64,000 bases of DNA from Lepagella muris (GTDB lineage Bacteria; Bacteroidota; Bacteroidia; Bacteroidales; Muribaculaceae), in the NCBI RefSeq assembly GCF_004793975.1, contig NZ_SRYB01000007.1, positions 100,302-164,301 of the forward strand. The letters are read 5' to 3'. The position numbers and the translations under genes were made by a program. The notes beneath the pieces were generated by a model that had not been told where the DNA came from, did no database searches, and worked only from the letters and a program-made list of their open reading frames with translations. This document shows, one piece after another, positions 16,633 through 27,194 of this stretch. The first letter of the stretch is position 1, and each line of letters opens with the position of its first letter.

Positions 16633-19600
16633 TTATCGGATCGCTATCTTATGATAGGTGTGTTCACCGATCCCTTTTACTGTCACGATAAATACACCGT
16701 TGCCAAGCGGAGAGATCTTTATGCCGGCTTCCGTGACGTTGGCGGCATGAAGAAGCTTATGCCCATCGAGGTCGTAGATTTCCACAAGCTCGATATCCTC
16801 CGGAGAAATACCGGTGATGAAGAGGCGGTCTCCCTCAACTTTTATCCGGATCTTCCCTTCGTAGGAAACTTCCCCGACACCACTCTCCGGATTTATCGCT
16901 ATGGCGTATGGTCGGTGGATACTGCCCGGTACGTTTCCGTCAAGAGAGATGACGGCTGAGTTGGAGTAGCTTGTCGTCTCATTGCTATCGGTGATGCGGA
17001 ATGTGATTTCGTCACCGGCGTTCCCGTAGACGTTCATCATGATAAGACCGTTGACCACGCGTCCTGTGCCTCTGCATTCGGTTCCGCAGAATGCGTTCAC
17101 GATATAGTTCTCGTTGTCAAGATCTGCACCTTCGAGATTCGTGACTTTTGCAACAAGCGGCATTATGTCGGGATATTTGCGGATGTCGACTGCCACGGTG
17201 CCTCTTGTGGATATTCCAGCCGCACTCTTGGCAGAGGCATCGGATATGATGGATGAATTGTAGATCACGTTCTTTGCGGATACGGAATGATACATGTAGC
17301 CGAGTCCCGGCGACATGGTGGTGAGGGTGCCGACCCATTTCTCTCCGTCAAATTGTGCGAACCCATTCTGTCCGACCACGATGTCGAGTGTTTCCACATC
17401 CGTGGGAGCAAATGCCTCGTCGGGAGTCATTGTCTGCTCAACAGGGAATCCGAGCCAGTTCCATCCGTTGCTTACGGCAATAGGCGTAGCCGGGTTCCAT
17501 GCCACATCGTTGAGTCGTATGCGGGATGTCGCTCCGGTGGTCTCCACCTTATAGCTCTCGGCAGCGGAGAGGGAAGAGAGATTTCCGGTCAATTCTTTGT
17601 CGGCATCGCGTACAATCTCCTTATCCTTGCCTTTGATACGGATCACGTTCTCTTCTGCCGCGACAGTGGTTGACTCTACAGGAGTCTCGAGAGTATGGGA
17701 AATCCAGTTCCATCCCTCTTCAAGAGCCAGTTCCATGTCTGTTTTCTTGAGGGTATAATTGAATTCCACGGTCTCGGAAACGTCGTTGCCGTTTGAGCCT
17801 ATCATTGTCATGGCGAGTATCTTGGTATCTGCATCGATTACGATAGGCACGGTGTACTTGCGTCGTGTGCCGTTCTCATCACACGGGCAAGAGCCGTCGG
17901 TGGTAAAGTAGATCACGCCGTTCTTGGAATCGGTGGTGAGTTCTATCTTTGAGCCACGATATACGGCAGTGCCGCTTGCGCGGGAGGCTTTCGGAGCCTC
18001 GGCTGTGATAATCTCGGTCACAACGTCGAGTGTGCATTCACCGGTGGCGGTTACATCATCGATAGTGAATGTCAATTGTGCACGACCTGGAAGTTCGCCC
18101 TTCACGATTATGGTAGCCTTACCCTCTTCGTCGATTGTCGCCTCAGTCTTGTCGACAGATGCGATGAGGTCGGAAGAATTGGCGATATGCAGGGTTCTGC
18201 CTACGGCTGCGTCATACGGAAGGGCGTATATTGTCACTTCCTTCTCTCCGCCATAAAGCACCTTCACATTGTCGGCAACAATCTCCTGCACCTCTTTCTC
18301 CACGTCGAGAGTCTGTGAATAGGTCTCGGTCATAGGTGCTCCTGCGTAAGAGAGTACGTTGCGGCTTACAGTCAGACGTATCTCTCCGGTAGTGACGCTC
18401 AATGGCTGTTCGGGCACGAAGCGTATGCGAGAGGCATAACGCAGGGCATTGGCATCCTCCTCGGAGGCGTATTCATCAGCAAGTGTTGCGTTGATGAAGC
18501 TGATTTCGCCGTTAAGTTTCTCACCGTTGGCGGTGACGTAGATGTTGCCGGAATGGAGTGTGGTCATATCCATGTATTTGCTGAACTGCACTTCCACACC
18601 ATCCTCGTATGCACGTGCCTCAGTCACTTCGGGCTGAGTGCTTTGAATGATTCCGATGTTGACTTCAAGCTGTGGAGGAGGTACGGGGAGCCATTCGCTG
18701 TAGGCAGTGGCGTAACCCTCTTTCTCGAACTTGACTTGCCACAGACCCTGCGGCACGTCCCACTGGTACATACCGTTCTCGTCAGTGAATAACGGGTTCT
18801 TCTGCGCATATTCCTCGGCATCCCAAAGGATTACCTCGTCATACGGGTCTCCATACATATCTTCTTTCGTTTCCTTATAGTAGATAGTGGCCTGCACGCC
18901 CTCAACTCGGTTTGCCGGCACCGCTTCATAAACGAATCCCGACGGGTCATGGTTTATTGTCAAAGGATCGAAAGGCGGAGTGGTTGGAGTATAGCCTCCA
19001 TAGTATGGACTATTGGGAAAGGATCCGTCATAGTAGGGATTCCCTGGATACCCATAGGGGAAAGGATCATTGGGACAACTTTTTGAAATTCTTGCCTTTC
19101 TTGTTATCTCAGCTATATGTTGGGTATTCGTCCTGACATAATTGTTTTCCCAATGTGTGAGACCAATAGAAATGCCTGCTGAAGCCAAATTTAAAAGCAA
19201 TGACATCCCTGCAGTTTCTGGAGCTAAAACTGCACCGGTAATGCCCAACCCTGTTGTGCCGATATCCCCAATTGCTTTTCCACTATCTCTTAAAAGAACC
19301 CACAATCTGTATTCTTTAGCTTTGTTGATTAGTGATTCAATATCACTACCATTGCATAAAGATTGGATGGAATTAATTATGTAGGTCCATTCGTCGTATC
19401 TCCCATAACCAGTTGTTATGTCTTTTCCTATACCATAACCTCCAACGAAAGCACTTGCTCCACTGATTACATTACTTGCAATCTTGGCGTTCTTTAAGTT
19501 AGTCAAATTTTTTTCAACTGTTTTACCTAAAGCTTCAGCTTCTTTTTGAACTACTGGATTTTTAGAGCCAGCTATTGCTGCGAGCTGATCGAAATTTGCG

Positions 19601-22600
19601 TTAAAATATCTAGTCTGAACGGAAATTGCTAATGTCGCAGTTAAATCAGCTGCTGTTAAAGCTCCATCAGCACTTTGTGCCCATTGGATATAGGCATTTT
19701 GTCTTTCTTCCGAGGCGGCTTCAAAGAAATCTTTAACTGATTCTGGAGATTCGGGATTAAGAGGCTGTGAAAAATTAGTATCACAACTCCAAGAATCACC
19801 TATAGAATTTGTGACTGAGAAGGATCCAGATTCGTTATTATTTATTAAAGATTCAAAGTCAAAATCTCCTGGAATAATTTGAATATCTGTTGTAGTATCC
19901 TTGTGAGAACAGATGGTGTTGGTATACTTACCTTCAGGCAATGAGAGTGGTGAATTATAAGGAGAACCTAAATTTTCATAATAAGGATCTAATTTTGGAT
20001 CTTTATCCTCTGGTCTGTCTCCAAATAAAATAACCTTGCCTCCACTATAATTTGGATCTTTCAAATTATCTAAATCTTTCTCTCCAATTATATTTCCATC
20101 GTCAGATGTTGGAATCGGACAATAGTAATTGGTAACTTTTTTTCTTATTACAGAGATAATATTTATTATATCATCTTTTGGTATAGAGTCAGATTTTATG
20201 TCATTTAGAGTCTGTGTAATGGCTTCTTTAAACTCTTTAAATTTTTCATTTTCTTTAGTGATATTATCTTCTTGTGTTGATGCGATTAATTGAGCTTCAG
20301 ATGATTCATACGAATAATCTCCTACTGCGGTATAGTTCACACTTAAATTTATAATTCCGTTGAATGGAGTAAAGTTTACGTTGGTAAACCAGATTGATTT
20401 ATCATTATCATACGAGCAATCGATGACTTTGATGGATCCATCTTCTCCATAGATATTGAGATATACTTCTTGAATAATATCTGGATTATTATTGGAAAAA
20501 TTAAGTATAAACAGAACGTTAGACGGCGTATAGTACCAAGAATGAGAAGTAGATCTATTTTCAAAATCAAAAACAACCTCAGGAGATGTATTCATTCGTA
20601 TCGTTTTAATAGTTGGATAGTTTTTGATATATTTAACTGTCCTTGTTTTGGTAAGTAATACGTTTTTTTCAGTTGTTATTTTTGCAAATATATTATAATC
20701 GGTCATATTAAATGGCCGGTTTATATTACAAGATGCTTCCCATCTGCCATTAGATTTGGTTTTTGTATTACCAATAATGTCAAGTCCAGAATAAATGGTA
20801 ACGATAGAATTTATTGGAGCTATCCCGCAAACATTAAAATCAGAAGATTGGATTATTTCAGGAATAGAAATCTCAAGATCCTTGATTTCGGAGATGGCGG
20901 AGCCGATTGGCTGCGTCACGGTCTTGCCGTTGCAGTCGAAGGCGATGGAGGCGGAGGCATTGAATGTGCCGCCTGCCGTCGGGATGACGCAGAAGCGTAC
21001 CTGACTCTCGTATTTGTCGCCCAACTGGATGGTCAGTCGTTTGCCGTCGAGAGTGTAGGGGAGTAGGTTCGGTCCCTGTATCACTGACTGCTCTACGAAG
21101 TCGCAGGCATCGGGGAGATCCACGATGAGCGCGACGTTCTTGACCGCATCCTTATAGGCATTCTTGAAGTCGATTGCCGAACGGAGGGTAAGGTAATTGC
21201 CTGTAGTGATGCTGCTCTTGTTGGATGAGAAGTTGGTGGCGGAGCCGGTGTAGTAGAAGAGGCTTTCGTCAAATGCCGGTATCTCACGGTTGTTAACTTC
21301 CGTCAGTTTGCCGCTTTCAACCGTTACCTCATTCTTCACGAAATCCTTCCCTTCCGTCAGTCCAACCTCTGCAAGATTCGCAAGACGGAGGATAGAGCTC
21401 ATCAGGTCGGACTGACCCATGGTGATGAGCGCATAGTCACCGTCGTCAAGTCCTGTGAAGATGGCATTCGCCTCGGAGTAGTTCCCCTTCTTCTGCAGCT
21501 CACCTTTCGAATTATAGAGCATGGCGATGACGGCAGGATTTTCGGTCATCTCAAAGGATGCTTTTATCCCACCTTTACCCACGATGTCGAAAGTGACTTC
21601 TGCACGTTGCTTGTCGTTGACGGTGACAGTTTCTGTAATCGGCTTGAACGCACCCGTCTTTGACGTGGCTGTCAACTGAAGTTCATCTCCACTGTTGATA
21701 TTCTCATCGAGCACGGCGAGCATCGGATACTGGAGCGACACGTCGTTATGCTGACGGTTCTGTGTGGTATTGAATACGCTGACAATCACGTTCTGATAAT
21801 CCGGATAATAATTCTCAATCTCCTCTTCACCGGCGGCATGATACGTGAATCCGTAGGTGATGCGTGCGCCCACGATGGATCGCAACGTCACGCTGCCCAT
21901 GTCGAGTGAGGTGGCATCCGGAGCGAATGATGCGATCGTGTCGTTGAGGTTGACACATTCCGATGCAGAGTAGGTTATGCGAGTCTCCGGCACGTCAAGC
22001 ACCGTCAGTTCCCATTTACCGTCACGTCCGGTCTTGGTAGTGTAGGATTTGGAGAATCTGCCATTTATCATCTGGCTGACCGATACGGAAGCATCCTTCA
22101 GAGGTGCCTCATCGCCGTCGAGAATCAAGCCGGATAAAGCTATGTCGCGTATCGCTTGCAGAGGTATCTCACAGGTGGCATTACTTCCGTTTACGGAAAA
22201 TTCCGTATCTTTCGGTGCGGTATAGACGACGCCGAGTTTGTTGTCGAGCGTCACTCGGCAGATCAGCGTAAGGTCTTCCGGAATATCGCTGACGGATACT
22301 CCCTTGCGGAGATAGGTCAAGCCTTCCGACTGTGGGCGCAACCATTCCACGGTCACACTGTCGGTCACGTCGCTTCCATCGGGAGCTGTCACCTTTGCTG
22401 TGACGGTATGGAGTGTTTTTAGCGTGTCGAATGTCACCTCCACGTCATCTTCGGGGATAACAATCCCTTCGATACTTCCGATCTCGAATCCTGTCTGCGA
22501 GATGAGATAGACGTTGTATTCCTCATCTTTCAGAAGACCGTTGAACGTGTAGAGCATACGGTCAGACACAATGTATCTCTGACGCACTCCCGATTTGAGA

Positions 22601-24015
22601 TTGACTATCTCAAGAGTATAGTTCTTATATCTACCATCGGCTGCCACTTCCGGGAGATTGACCTGAAGCACATGGGCATCTGATGTGATTGGAAGAATCG
22701 TGAAATCTTTCCAATAATCTGCGTTAGAGTATAATTCTATAGCGGAAGCGGGCACGTATATAGTGCAGTTATCCTTGTTACTAAATTCGGAGAATGTGTT
22801 AGGATCGCATTTTGGCGGTTCCTGTGCGTAGATTGTCAGTGCAGTCAGATTTGGACATTCTCTGAAAAGATAGTAACCTAATTTGGAGATAGTGGAGGGG
22901 AGAATTATGTTAGAGACCGACAGATTAGAGAAAGCATAATTTGGAATCTCATCGGTACCACCTGTACGTGCCAGGTCGATTGTGGCGGCATTTGAGAAAT
23001 AATTTATACTGTTGATATCGTAAGAGTTGATTTCACCCTTTACAATCAAATTTGCCACCTTTGACAGATTGCCATATCCTGTAAGATTGCTTATGACATC
23101 ATAGAGATAGCCGGGATAGAAATCATCCAGAATAGCCTCGCCTGAAGTCTCATCCCAATAATTGGCATTGGGGTTGGATGGTGGTGCCGGGTCAAATTCG
23201 AAAATGCCGTATAGTGTGACGTTCTCATTCGGCACGGTATAATATATGTTTGGTTCCGTAGCAACGGGATTGCCGTCTGCATCTTCCCAGCGGATGAAGC
23301 GATAGCCGGAATTGGGGTATGCGTTTATCCATATCTCGCTTCCTGCCGTGGCGGTGTTGACATTGTTGCTGAAATAACCTGCACCTTCCGGACGGCATTC
23401 AAGGGAGACGTTGTATTTCGTGGCTATTGAATCCGGATCAGCAGGGAGGTCTGGATTGTAGTCATAGTTGGCGGTCAGCGTGACATCGTTGGCCGGCATC
23501 GTGTAGCGGAAAGATGATGACTCTGAAACGATATTGCCATTCTGATCCTGCCAGTTGATGAAACGGAATCCTGTGTTGTTATAGGCTCTAAGATTGACCG
23601 ATGCGCCAGCTGCATATCTCCCGTCGTAGAGGTTGAGCGATCCGGCACCCTCCGGATTTATCACTGTCTGAAGCAGATAATAGGTGGTGGTGTCGGGCAT
23701 TGCCGGGTCGGCGGGCACGTCGGGGTCATATTCATATTTAGCCACCACGTTTGCATCGTGTGCGGGCATGGTGTAGTTGAAGTTGGATTTCTCGGAAATT
23801 CTCTCCTCGTTCTCATACCAACCGAGAAATCGGAACCCGGTGTTGGCATACGTGCGGAGATATACGGAGCTTCCCTCTTCGAAGTCTCCGCTGCTCGTGT
23901 TCAGCGATCCTCCACCCTCCGGTGTCACTACCACATTCAGATGGAATGTGGCGGCGACACTCTGTTGCGAGAGACTGAAGATGGCTACGAGCAATAAGCA
24001 TAGTAACCTGTTCAT
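16633..24015 (-). CDS. Giant secreted surface protein with InlB repeats, BspA-type LRR and C-terminal sorting-like domain
   Basis: 2460 residues. Signal peptide 1-21, then three InlB-type B-repeats of about 85 residues (PEGGGSLN...NTGFRFLGW...YTMPAHD), then a BspA-like leucine-rich segment (about 305-445). A series of carboxypeptidase-regulatory and Ig-like beta domains follows. Residues about 1042-1665 are encoded by visibly AT-richer DNA and include a glycine-rich hydrophobic part (ISGASAFVGGYGIGKDI, TTGLGITGAVLAPETAG) and a PNSPYYGGY spacer. The C-terminal third has Big-type Ig domains, a chitobiase-like FTTDGS domain and a final LVEIYDLDGHKLL...GVFIVTVKG module like T9SS sorting domains. 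It is probably a surface adhesin-like protein; specificity is unknown. It lies 11 bases after the gene at 24027. Confidence 0.85.
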   Translation of the reverse strand: MNRLLCLLLVAIFSLSQQSVAATFHLNVVVTPEGGGSLNTSSGDFEEGSSVYLRTYANTGFRFLGWYENEERISEKSNFNYTMPAHDANVVAKYEYDPDVPADPAMPDTTTYYLLQTVINPEGAGSLNLYDGRYAAGASVNLRAYNNTGFRFINWQDQNGNIVSESSSFRYTMPANDVTLTANYDYNPDLPADPDSIATKYNVSLECRPEGAGYFSNNVNTATAGSEIWINAYPNSGYRFIRWEDADGNPVATEPNIYYTVPNENVTLYGIFEFDPAPPSNPNANYWDETSGEAILDDFYPGYLYDVISNLTGYGNLSKVANLIVKGEINSYDINSINYFSNAATIDLARTGGTDEIPNYAFSNLSVSNIILPSTISKLGYYLFRECPNLTALTIYAQEPPKCDPNTFSEFSNKDNCTIYVPASAIELYSNADYWKDFTILPITSDAHVLQVNLPEVAADGRYKNYTLEIVNLKSGVRQRYIVSDRMLYTFNGLLKDEEYNVYLISQTGFEIGSIEGIVIPEDDVEVTFDTLKTLHTVTAKVTAPDGSDVTDSVTVEWLRPQSEGLTYLRKGVSVSDIPEDLTLICRVTLDNKLGVVYTAPKDTEFSVNGSNATCEIPLQAIRDIALSGLILDGDEAPLKDASVSVSQMINGRFSKSYTTKTGRDGKWELTVLDVPETRITYSASECVNLNDTIASFAPDATSLDMGSVTLRSIVGARITYGFTYHAAGEEEIENYYPDYQNVIVSVFNTTQNRQHNDVSLQYPMLAVLDENINSGDELQLTATSKTGAFKPITETVTVNDKQRAEVTFDIVGKGGIKASFEMTENPAVIAMLYNSKGELQKKGNYSEANAIFTGLDDGDYALITMGQSDLMSSILRLANLAEVGLTEGKDFVKNEVTVESGKLTEVNNREIPAFDESLFYYTGSATNFSSNKSSITTGNYLTLRSAIDFKNAYKDAVKNVALIVDLPDACDFVEQSVIQGPNLLPYTLDGKRLTIQLGDKYESQVRFCVIPTAGGTFNASASIAFDCNGKTVTQPIGSAISEIKDLEISIPEIIQSSDFNVCGIAPINSIVTIYSGLDIIGNTKTKSNGRWEASCNINRPFNMTDYNIFAKITTEKNVLLTKTRTVKYIKNYPTIKTIRMNTSPEVVFDFENRSTSHSWYYTPSNVLFILNFSNNNPDIIQEVYLNIYGEDGSIKVIDCSYDNDKSIWFTNVNFTPFNGIINLSVNYTAVGDYSYESSEAQLIASTQEDNITKENEKFKEFKEAITQTLNDIKSDSIPKDDIINIISVIRKKVTNYYCPIPTSDDGNIIGEKDLDNLKDPNYSGGKVILFGDRPEDKDPKLDPYYENLGSPYNSPLSLPEGKYTNTICSHKDTTTDIQIIPGDFDFESLINNNESGSFSVTNSIGDSWSCDTNFSQPLNPESPESVKDFFEAASEERQNAYIQWAQSADGALTAADLTATLAISVQTRYFNANFDQLAAIAGSKNPVVQKEAEALGKTVEKNLTNLKNAKIASNVISGASAFVGGYGIGKDITTGYGRYDEWTYIINSIQSLCNGSDIESLINKAKEYRLWVLLRDSGKAIGDIGTTGLGITGAVLAPETAGMSLLLNLASAGISIGLTHWENNYVRTNTQHIAEITRKARISKSCPNDPFPYGYPGNPYYDGSFPNSPYYGGYTPTTPPFDPLTINHDPSGFVYEAVPANRVEGVQATIYYKETKEDMYGDPYDEVILWDAEEYAQKNPLFTDENGMYQWDVPQGLWQVKFEKEGYATAYSEWLPVPPPQLEVNIGIIQSTQPEVTEARAYEDGVEVQFSKYMDMTTLHSGNIYVTANGEKLNGEISFINATLADEYASEEDANALRYASRIRFVPEQPLSVTTGEIRLTVSRNVLSYAGAPMTETYSQTLDVEKEVQEIVADNVKVLYGGEKEVTIYALPYDAAVGRTLHIANSSDLIASVDKTEATIDEEGKATIIVKGELPGRAQLTFTIDDVTATGECTLDVVTEIITAEAPKASRASGTAVYRGSKIELTTDSKNGVIYFTTDGSCPCDENGTRRKYTVPIVIDADTKILAMTMIGSNGNDVSETVEFNYTLKKTDMELALEEGWNWISHTLETPVESTTVAAEENVIRIKGKDKEIVRDADKELTGNLSSLSAAESYKVETTGATSRIRLNDVAWNPATPIAVSNGWNWLGFPVEQTMTPDEAFAPTDVETLDIVVGQNGFAQFDGEKWVGTLTTMSPGLGYMYHSVSAKNVIYNSSIISDASAKSAAGISTRGTVAVDIRKYPDIMPLVAKVTNLEGADLDNENYIVNAFCGTECRGTGRVVNGLIMMNVYGNAGDEITFRITDSNETTSYSNSAVISLDGNVPGSIHRPYAIAINPESGVGEVSYEGKIRIKVEGDRLFITGISPEDIELVEIYDLDGHKLLHAANVTEAGIKISPLGNGVFIVTVKGIGEHTYHKIAIR

Positions 24016-24026
24016 AGAATTATCGC

Positions 24027-26966
24027 TTATTTCTTGATGATGATCTTCTTATTATTGCGGATATATATACCGGGGGCAGTGGGATTTGCTACCTTAATGC
24101 CGTCGATGGTATAGTAGGAGTCGTCAGCCGGAGCGTCGGAGTCAAGGATAGAACCGATTCCGGAGAAGTTGGGATTGAGATGCAGGATGAAACGGTCGGA
24201 GAATATGCCCTCCTCTGAGGTGAATGCATATTCATCTCCCGGCATCATCGCGGTTATCTTGTTCTGATAGTTGTCTTCAAGATATACAATGTTTATCGCG
24301 CTTTCATTCAGAGTGATGGTGTGTATGCCTTCCGCTCCGATACGGATTGATAGCTGCACGTCACCGTCATTCATTGGACGCTCGTTGATGGCGAAGTCCA
24401 CGCCGTTGGCTGATGAATATATCTGCGGAATACTGTTTTCAAGACTCATGAATTTTGAGGCATCCTTATCGGATTCGTAATCCATATTGGCTTCGTCGTT
24501 GATTACGATGCGGGTTCTGTCTGATACGTTTCCGTCGGAGATTGACAAGTTCACTACAGAGCGAGATGCGAAGGCAGCACGTGTACCCAACTGCTCTTCA
24601 ATAGTGCGGGCATCGCGAGTGGTCTGTCGACCGTCAAGATTGAAGGTGATGCTTTCCTGATTCACGGGACGCTGCACGAAGAAAGCCTCACCGGGGCAAA
24701 GTATGTAGGCATCATCGATGGGGCTGTAAGCCTCATACGTATTGTTCCTCTGATTCCAAACTGTGATGGGTGCTTCATATTCCATGAAACGGGTGTCAAA
24801 GAAGGAGGGGTAGGGGTTACCTATTAGGTTCCAGCTGCGGTTGTGGGAGAACTCGCTCAGATATTCGTTGAGCGGAACCGTTATGTCTTCCGTGCGGAAT
24901 AGGTTATTCTTGTTGGAGTTGTTGATAGCTTTCATAAGGAAGCCGCTGAAGGCTTGCCGGTTATTATTGTTGGTGTATCGGCTGCTTTGTAGTATGTATC
25001 CCACACCGGCTTTCAGGATACTGTCGTTGGTCATCTTCACCCAAGTGTCGTGTGCGCTGCCGTTGGCACGCGCCTTTCCGTCATATTTGCGGATAATCCA
25101 GTTTGTAGCCCCCTCTGACGTAGTCTTGATATCTGATATCTTCACATCAAATGGGAAGGATATGAATGTCCATCTGTCATTACGAGTAAATAGATCTGTA
25201 GTCACGCTATCGGCACGCAGATGCGAATTGTTGATAAGAGACGTGTAGCATATCGAATTTCTACTGTAATCATAAAGATAATTGGGATCCCATTTCATCC
25301 GAAAGTGTGACATGGAAAGAGTTCCCTCTCCGTTCACGGTGAGACGACCATATTGTTCGTAGGAAGTGCTTTTTTTGTCGGATATCAGTCTTACGTATGG
25401 TTTATAGTCATCCGGGATATTCTCTGGGAGTGTGAGATGGAGGTCTGTGAGAACAGTGATGTTCTGCGGAAGATGGTCGATCGGTTTGATGGTCTGGAAT
25501 TTGTCCCATCCCACAGATTGCTTGTATGTGTTTATGGAGATAGCCGGCACGTATAGCTCACGACCCTCCATGCTGCAGCCGTAAGGAATCTGGTCAGTCA
25601 TGTAGGGAGGCTCGATTGAGAGACATGTGACTTTTGTCAGATTGTCACAGTAATCAAAAGGAGATGCGTTTATAATAGCGAGTGTACTAGGTAATGTAAC
25701 CTCTAACAGAGACGTACAGTTAGTGAATGCATTGTCATGCATTTTATATAGTCCTTCATTGAAAGATATTTCTGTTAATGACTTATTATAAGAAAATACA
25801 TTATCTCCTAAATAATAAAGAGATGATGGGAATTTCAAAGAAGAAAGAGATTCACACTTACAGAAAGCATGATTATAAATATTTATAAGACCTTCGGAAA
25901 AATCTATCTTTTGGAGACTTTTATTGTAATAAAAAGAAAAATCAGTGATATTATTCAGTGTAGATGGGAGTTTCAGATACTTATTGTTGTCACAAGAGTA
26001 GAAACAGTATTTTCCAATTGATATCAGTCCTTCAGGTAAGATGATTTCCTCTAAACTGTTGCAATCATAAAATGCATTGTCTCCAATAGTTTTCAAATTC
26101 TTAGGAAATGTAATATTTGTTAGTGAGTTACATTCATAAAAAGCCTCATTACCTATAGACGAAAGTTGGGATGGCAGCTCAATCTTATCAAGTAAATGCC
26201 GTTTATAGAAAAATCGGTTAGGAATTGAAAGCATGTTGACATTTGTCATGTCTATTTCACGGAGGTTTGTAAGCCTTGTTTGGATATTTTCAAAATCAGA
26301 ACCATTTAGTGATCCTGAAAGGATAAGACCGTCAACATCAGTGAAGTTTTCTACTTTAGCTAAAATCGAATCACCCATTGCTCCGGGAGTTGTAACGGAA
26401 ATATTGAGTTCTCGGAACGGAGAACAAGATAATCCAAAATCAATAAAGGCTACACCTCCTCGAGTATCTGAGATTTTGACGGCAATAACATTTTTCCCTT
26501 TCTTAAGATATTTTGAAAGACGATGTGTGATATATATGTTTTTAGAATCTGAAGGAAACATGTAGTCGGTATTTGAGTGAATAAGTATACCATTTAGATA
26601 TACTTCATATCCGTCATCATGTGTTATTTTGAGTATAAGTTTGACTTTTTTTGAAAATGTAGTTTCATCTAATTCAAACTGTCTGCGAAGCCAATATGAA
26701 GAATACAAATCTTTCCATTCAGTAGCGGAGTAGGAAAGGGTTCCTGTAGTGGCGATTGGACCTTCGATTGTTCCCCATGCGGAGTCGTCGAAATCAGCGG
26801 CAAACCAATCGGCGGGGGGAGTTTCGCCGTTATTCTTGGCGTAGAAATACTTGGCGGACCAAGGTTCTGAAGTGTCTTGCCCGTAAGGCAGGAGTGGGGT
26901 CTGAGCATTGAGATTCGTGATGAATCCAATAATCAGGATAAGCAGTGAAAATGTAAATTTTTTCAT
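24027..26966 (-). CDS. Secreted BspA-type leucine-rich repeat surface protein
   Basis: 979 residues. Signal peptide 1-21 (ending LNAQ), then a jelly-roll, galactose-binding-like domain (about 35-185, DWFAADFDDSAWGTIEGP, YWLRRQFEL, DDGYEVYLNGILI). Tandem BspA/LRR_5 repeats (about 225-475) follow, with the pattern I..NAFY.C.SL..I.LP. After beta-rich domains the protein ends with YYTIDGIKVANPTAPGIYIR..KKIIIKK, a Bacteroidetes C-terminal sorting-like module. BspA repeats bind host matrix or other bacteria in studied relatives. It is first in a two-gene operon with the giant protein gene downstream. Confidence 0.88.
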   Translation of the reverse strand: MKKFTFSLLILIIGFITNLNAQTPLLPYGQDTSEPWSAKYFYAKNNGETPPADWFAADFDDSAWGTIEGPIATTGTLSYSATEWKDLYSSYWLRRQFELDETTFSKKVKLILKITHDDGYEVYLNGILIHSNTDYMFPSDSKNIYITHRLSKYLKKGKNVIAVKISDTRGGVAFIDFGLSCSPFRELNISVTTPGAMGDSILAKVENFTDVDGLILSGSLNGSDFENIQTRLTNLREIDMTNVNMLSIPNRFFYKRHLLDKIELPSQLSSIGNEAFYECNSLTNITFPKNLKTIGDNAFYDCNSLEEIILPEGLISIGKYCFYSCDNNKYLKLPSTLNNITDFSFYYNKSLQKIDFSEGLINIYNHAFCKCESLSSLKFPSSLYYLGDNVFSYNKSLTEISFNEGLYKMHDNAFTNCTSLLEVTLPSTLAIINASPFDYCDNLTKVTCLSIEPPYMTDQIPYGCSMEGRELYVPAISINTYKQSVGWDKFQTIKPIDHLPQNITVLTDLHLTLPENIPDDYKPYVRLISDKKSTSYEQYGRLTVNGEGTLSMSHFRMKWDPNYLYDYSRNSICYTSLINNSHLRADSVTTDLFTRNDRWTFISFPFDVKISDIKTTSEGATNWIIRKYDGKARANGSAHDTWVKMTNDSILKAGVGYILQSSRYTNNNNRQAFSGFLMKAINNSNKNNLFRTEDITVPLNEYLSEFSHNRSWNLIGNPYPSFFDTRFMEYEAPITVWNQRNNTYEAYSPIDDAYILCPGEAFFVQRPVNQESITFNLDGRQTTRDARTIEEQLGTRAAFASRSVVNLSISDGNVSDRTRIVINDEANMDYESDKDASKFMSLENSIPQIYSSANGVDFAINERPMNDGDVQLSIRIGAEGIHTITLNESAINIVYLEDNYQNKITAMMPGDEYAFTSEEGIFSDRFILHLNPNFSGIGSILDSDAPADDSYYTIDGIKVANPTAPGIYIRNNKKIIIKK

Positions 26967-27115
26967 AAGCTGAATGATTATAAGTTAGTTATGATTGTTA
27001 ACTGTTGAAAAATATTATCAGTATCAGAATACGTATTGTGTAAGTCTACAGATGGCAATTCTTCGGAATAAAATATCTAAGTCTTTGCCTTACTGACGAT
27101 AATAAATGTATTTGG

Positions 27116-27143
27116 CAAAGATATGTAAAAATTTTTGAACAAA
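27116..27143 (-). promoter_or_regulatory. Probable promoter of the surface-protein operon
   Basis: On the minus strand -7 TATCTTTG is at 27116-27123. The nearest TTTG is at 27140-27143, a short 16-base spacing, so the -33 element is uncertain. The leader would be about 140 bases. Confidence 0.5.
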
Positions 27144-27194
27144 AAGAATAAAAATTAAATAAAAAATATGTTTTACAACATAAATGCGTGGAAG

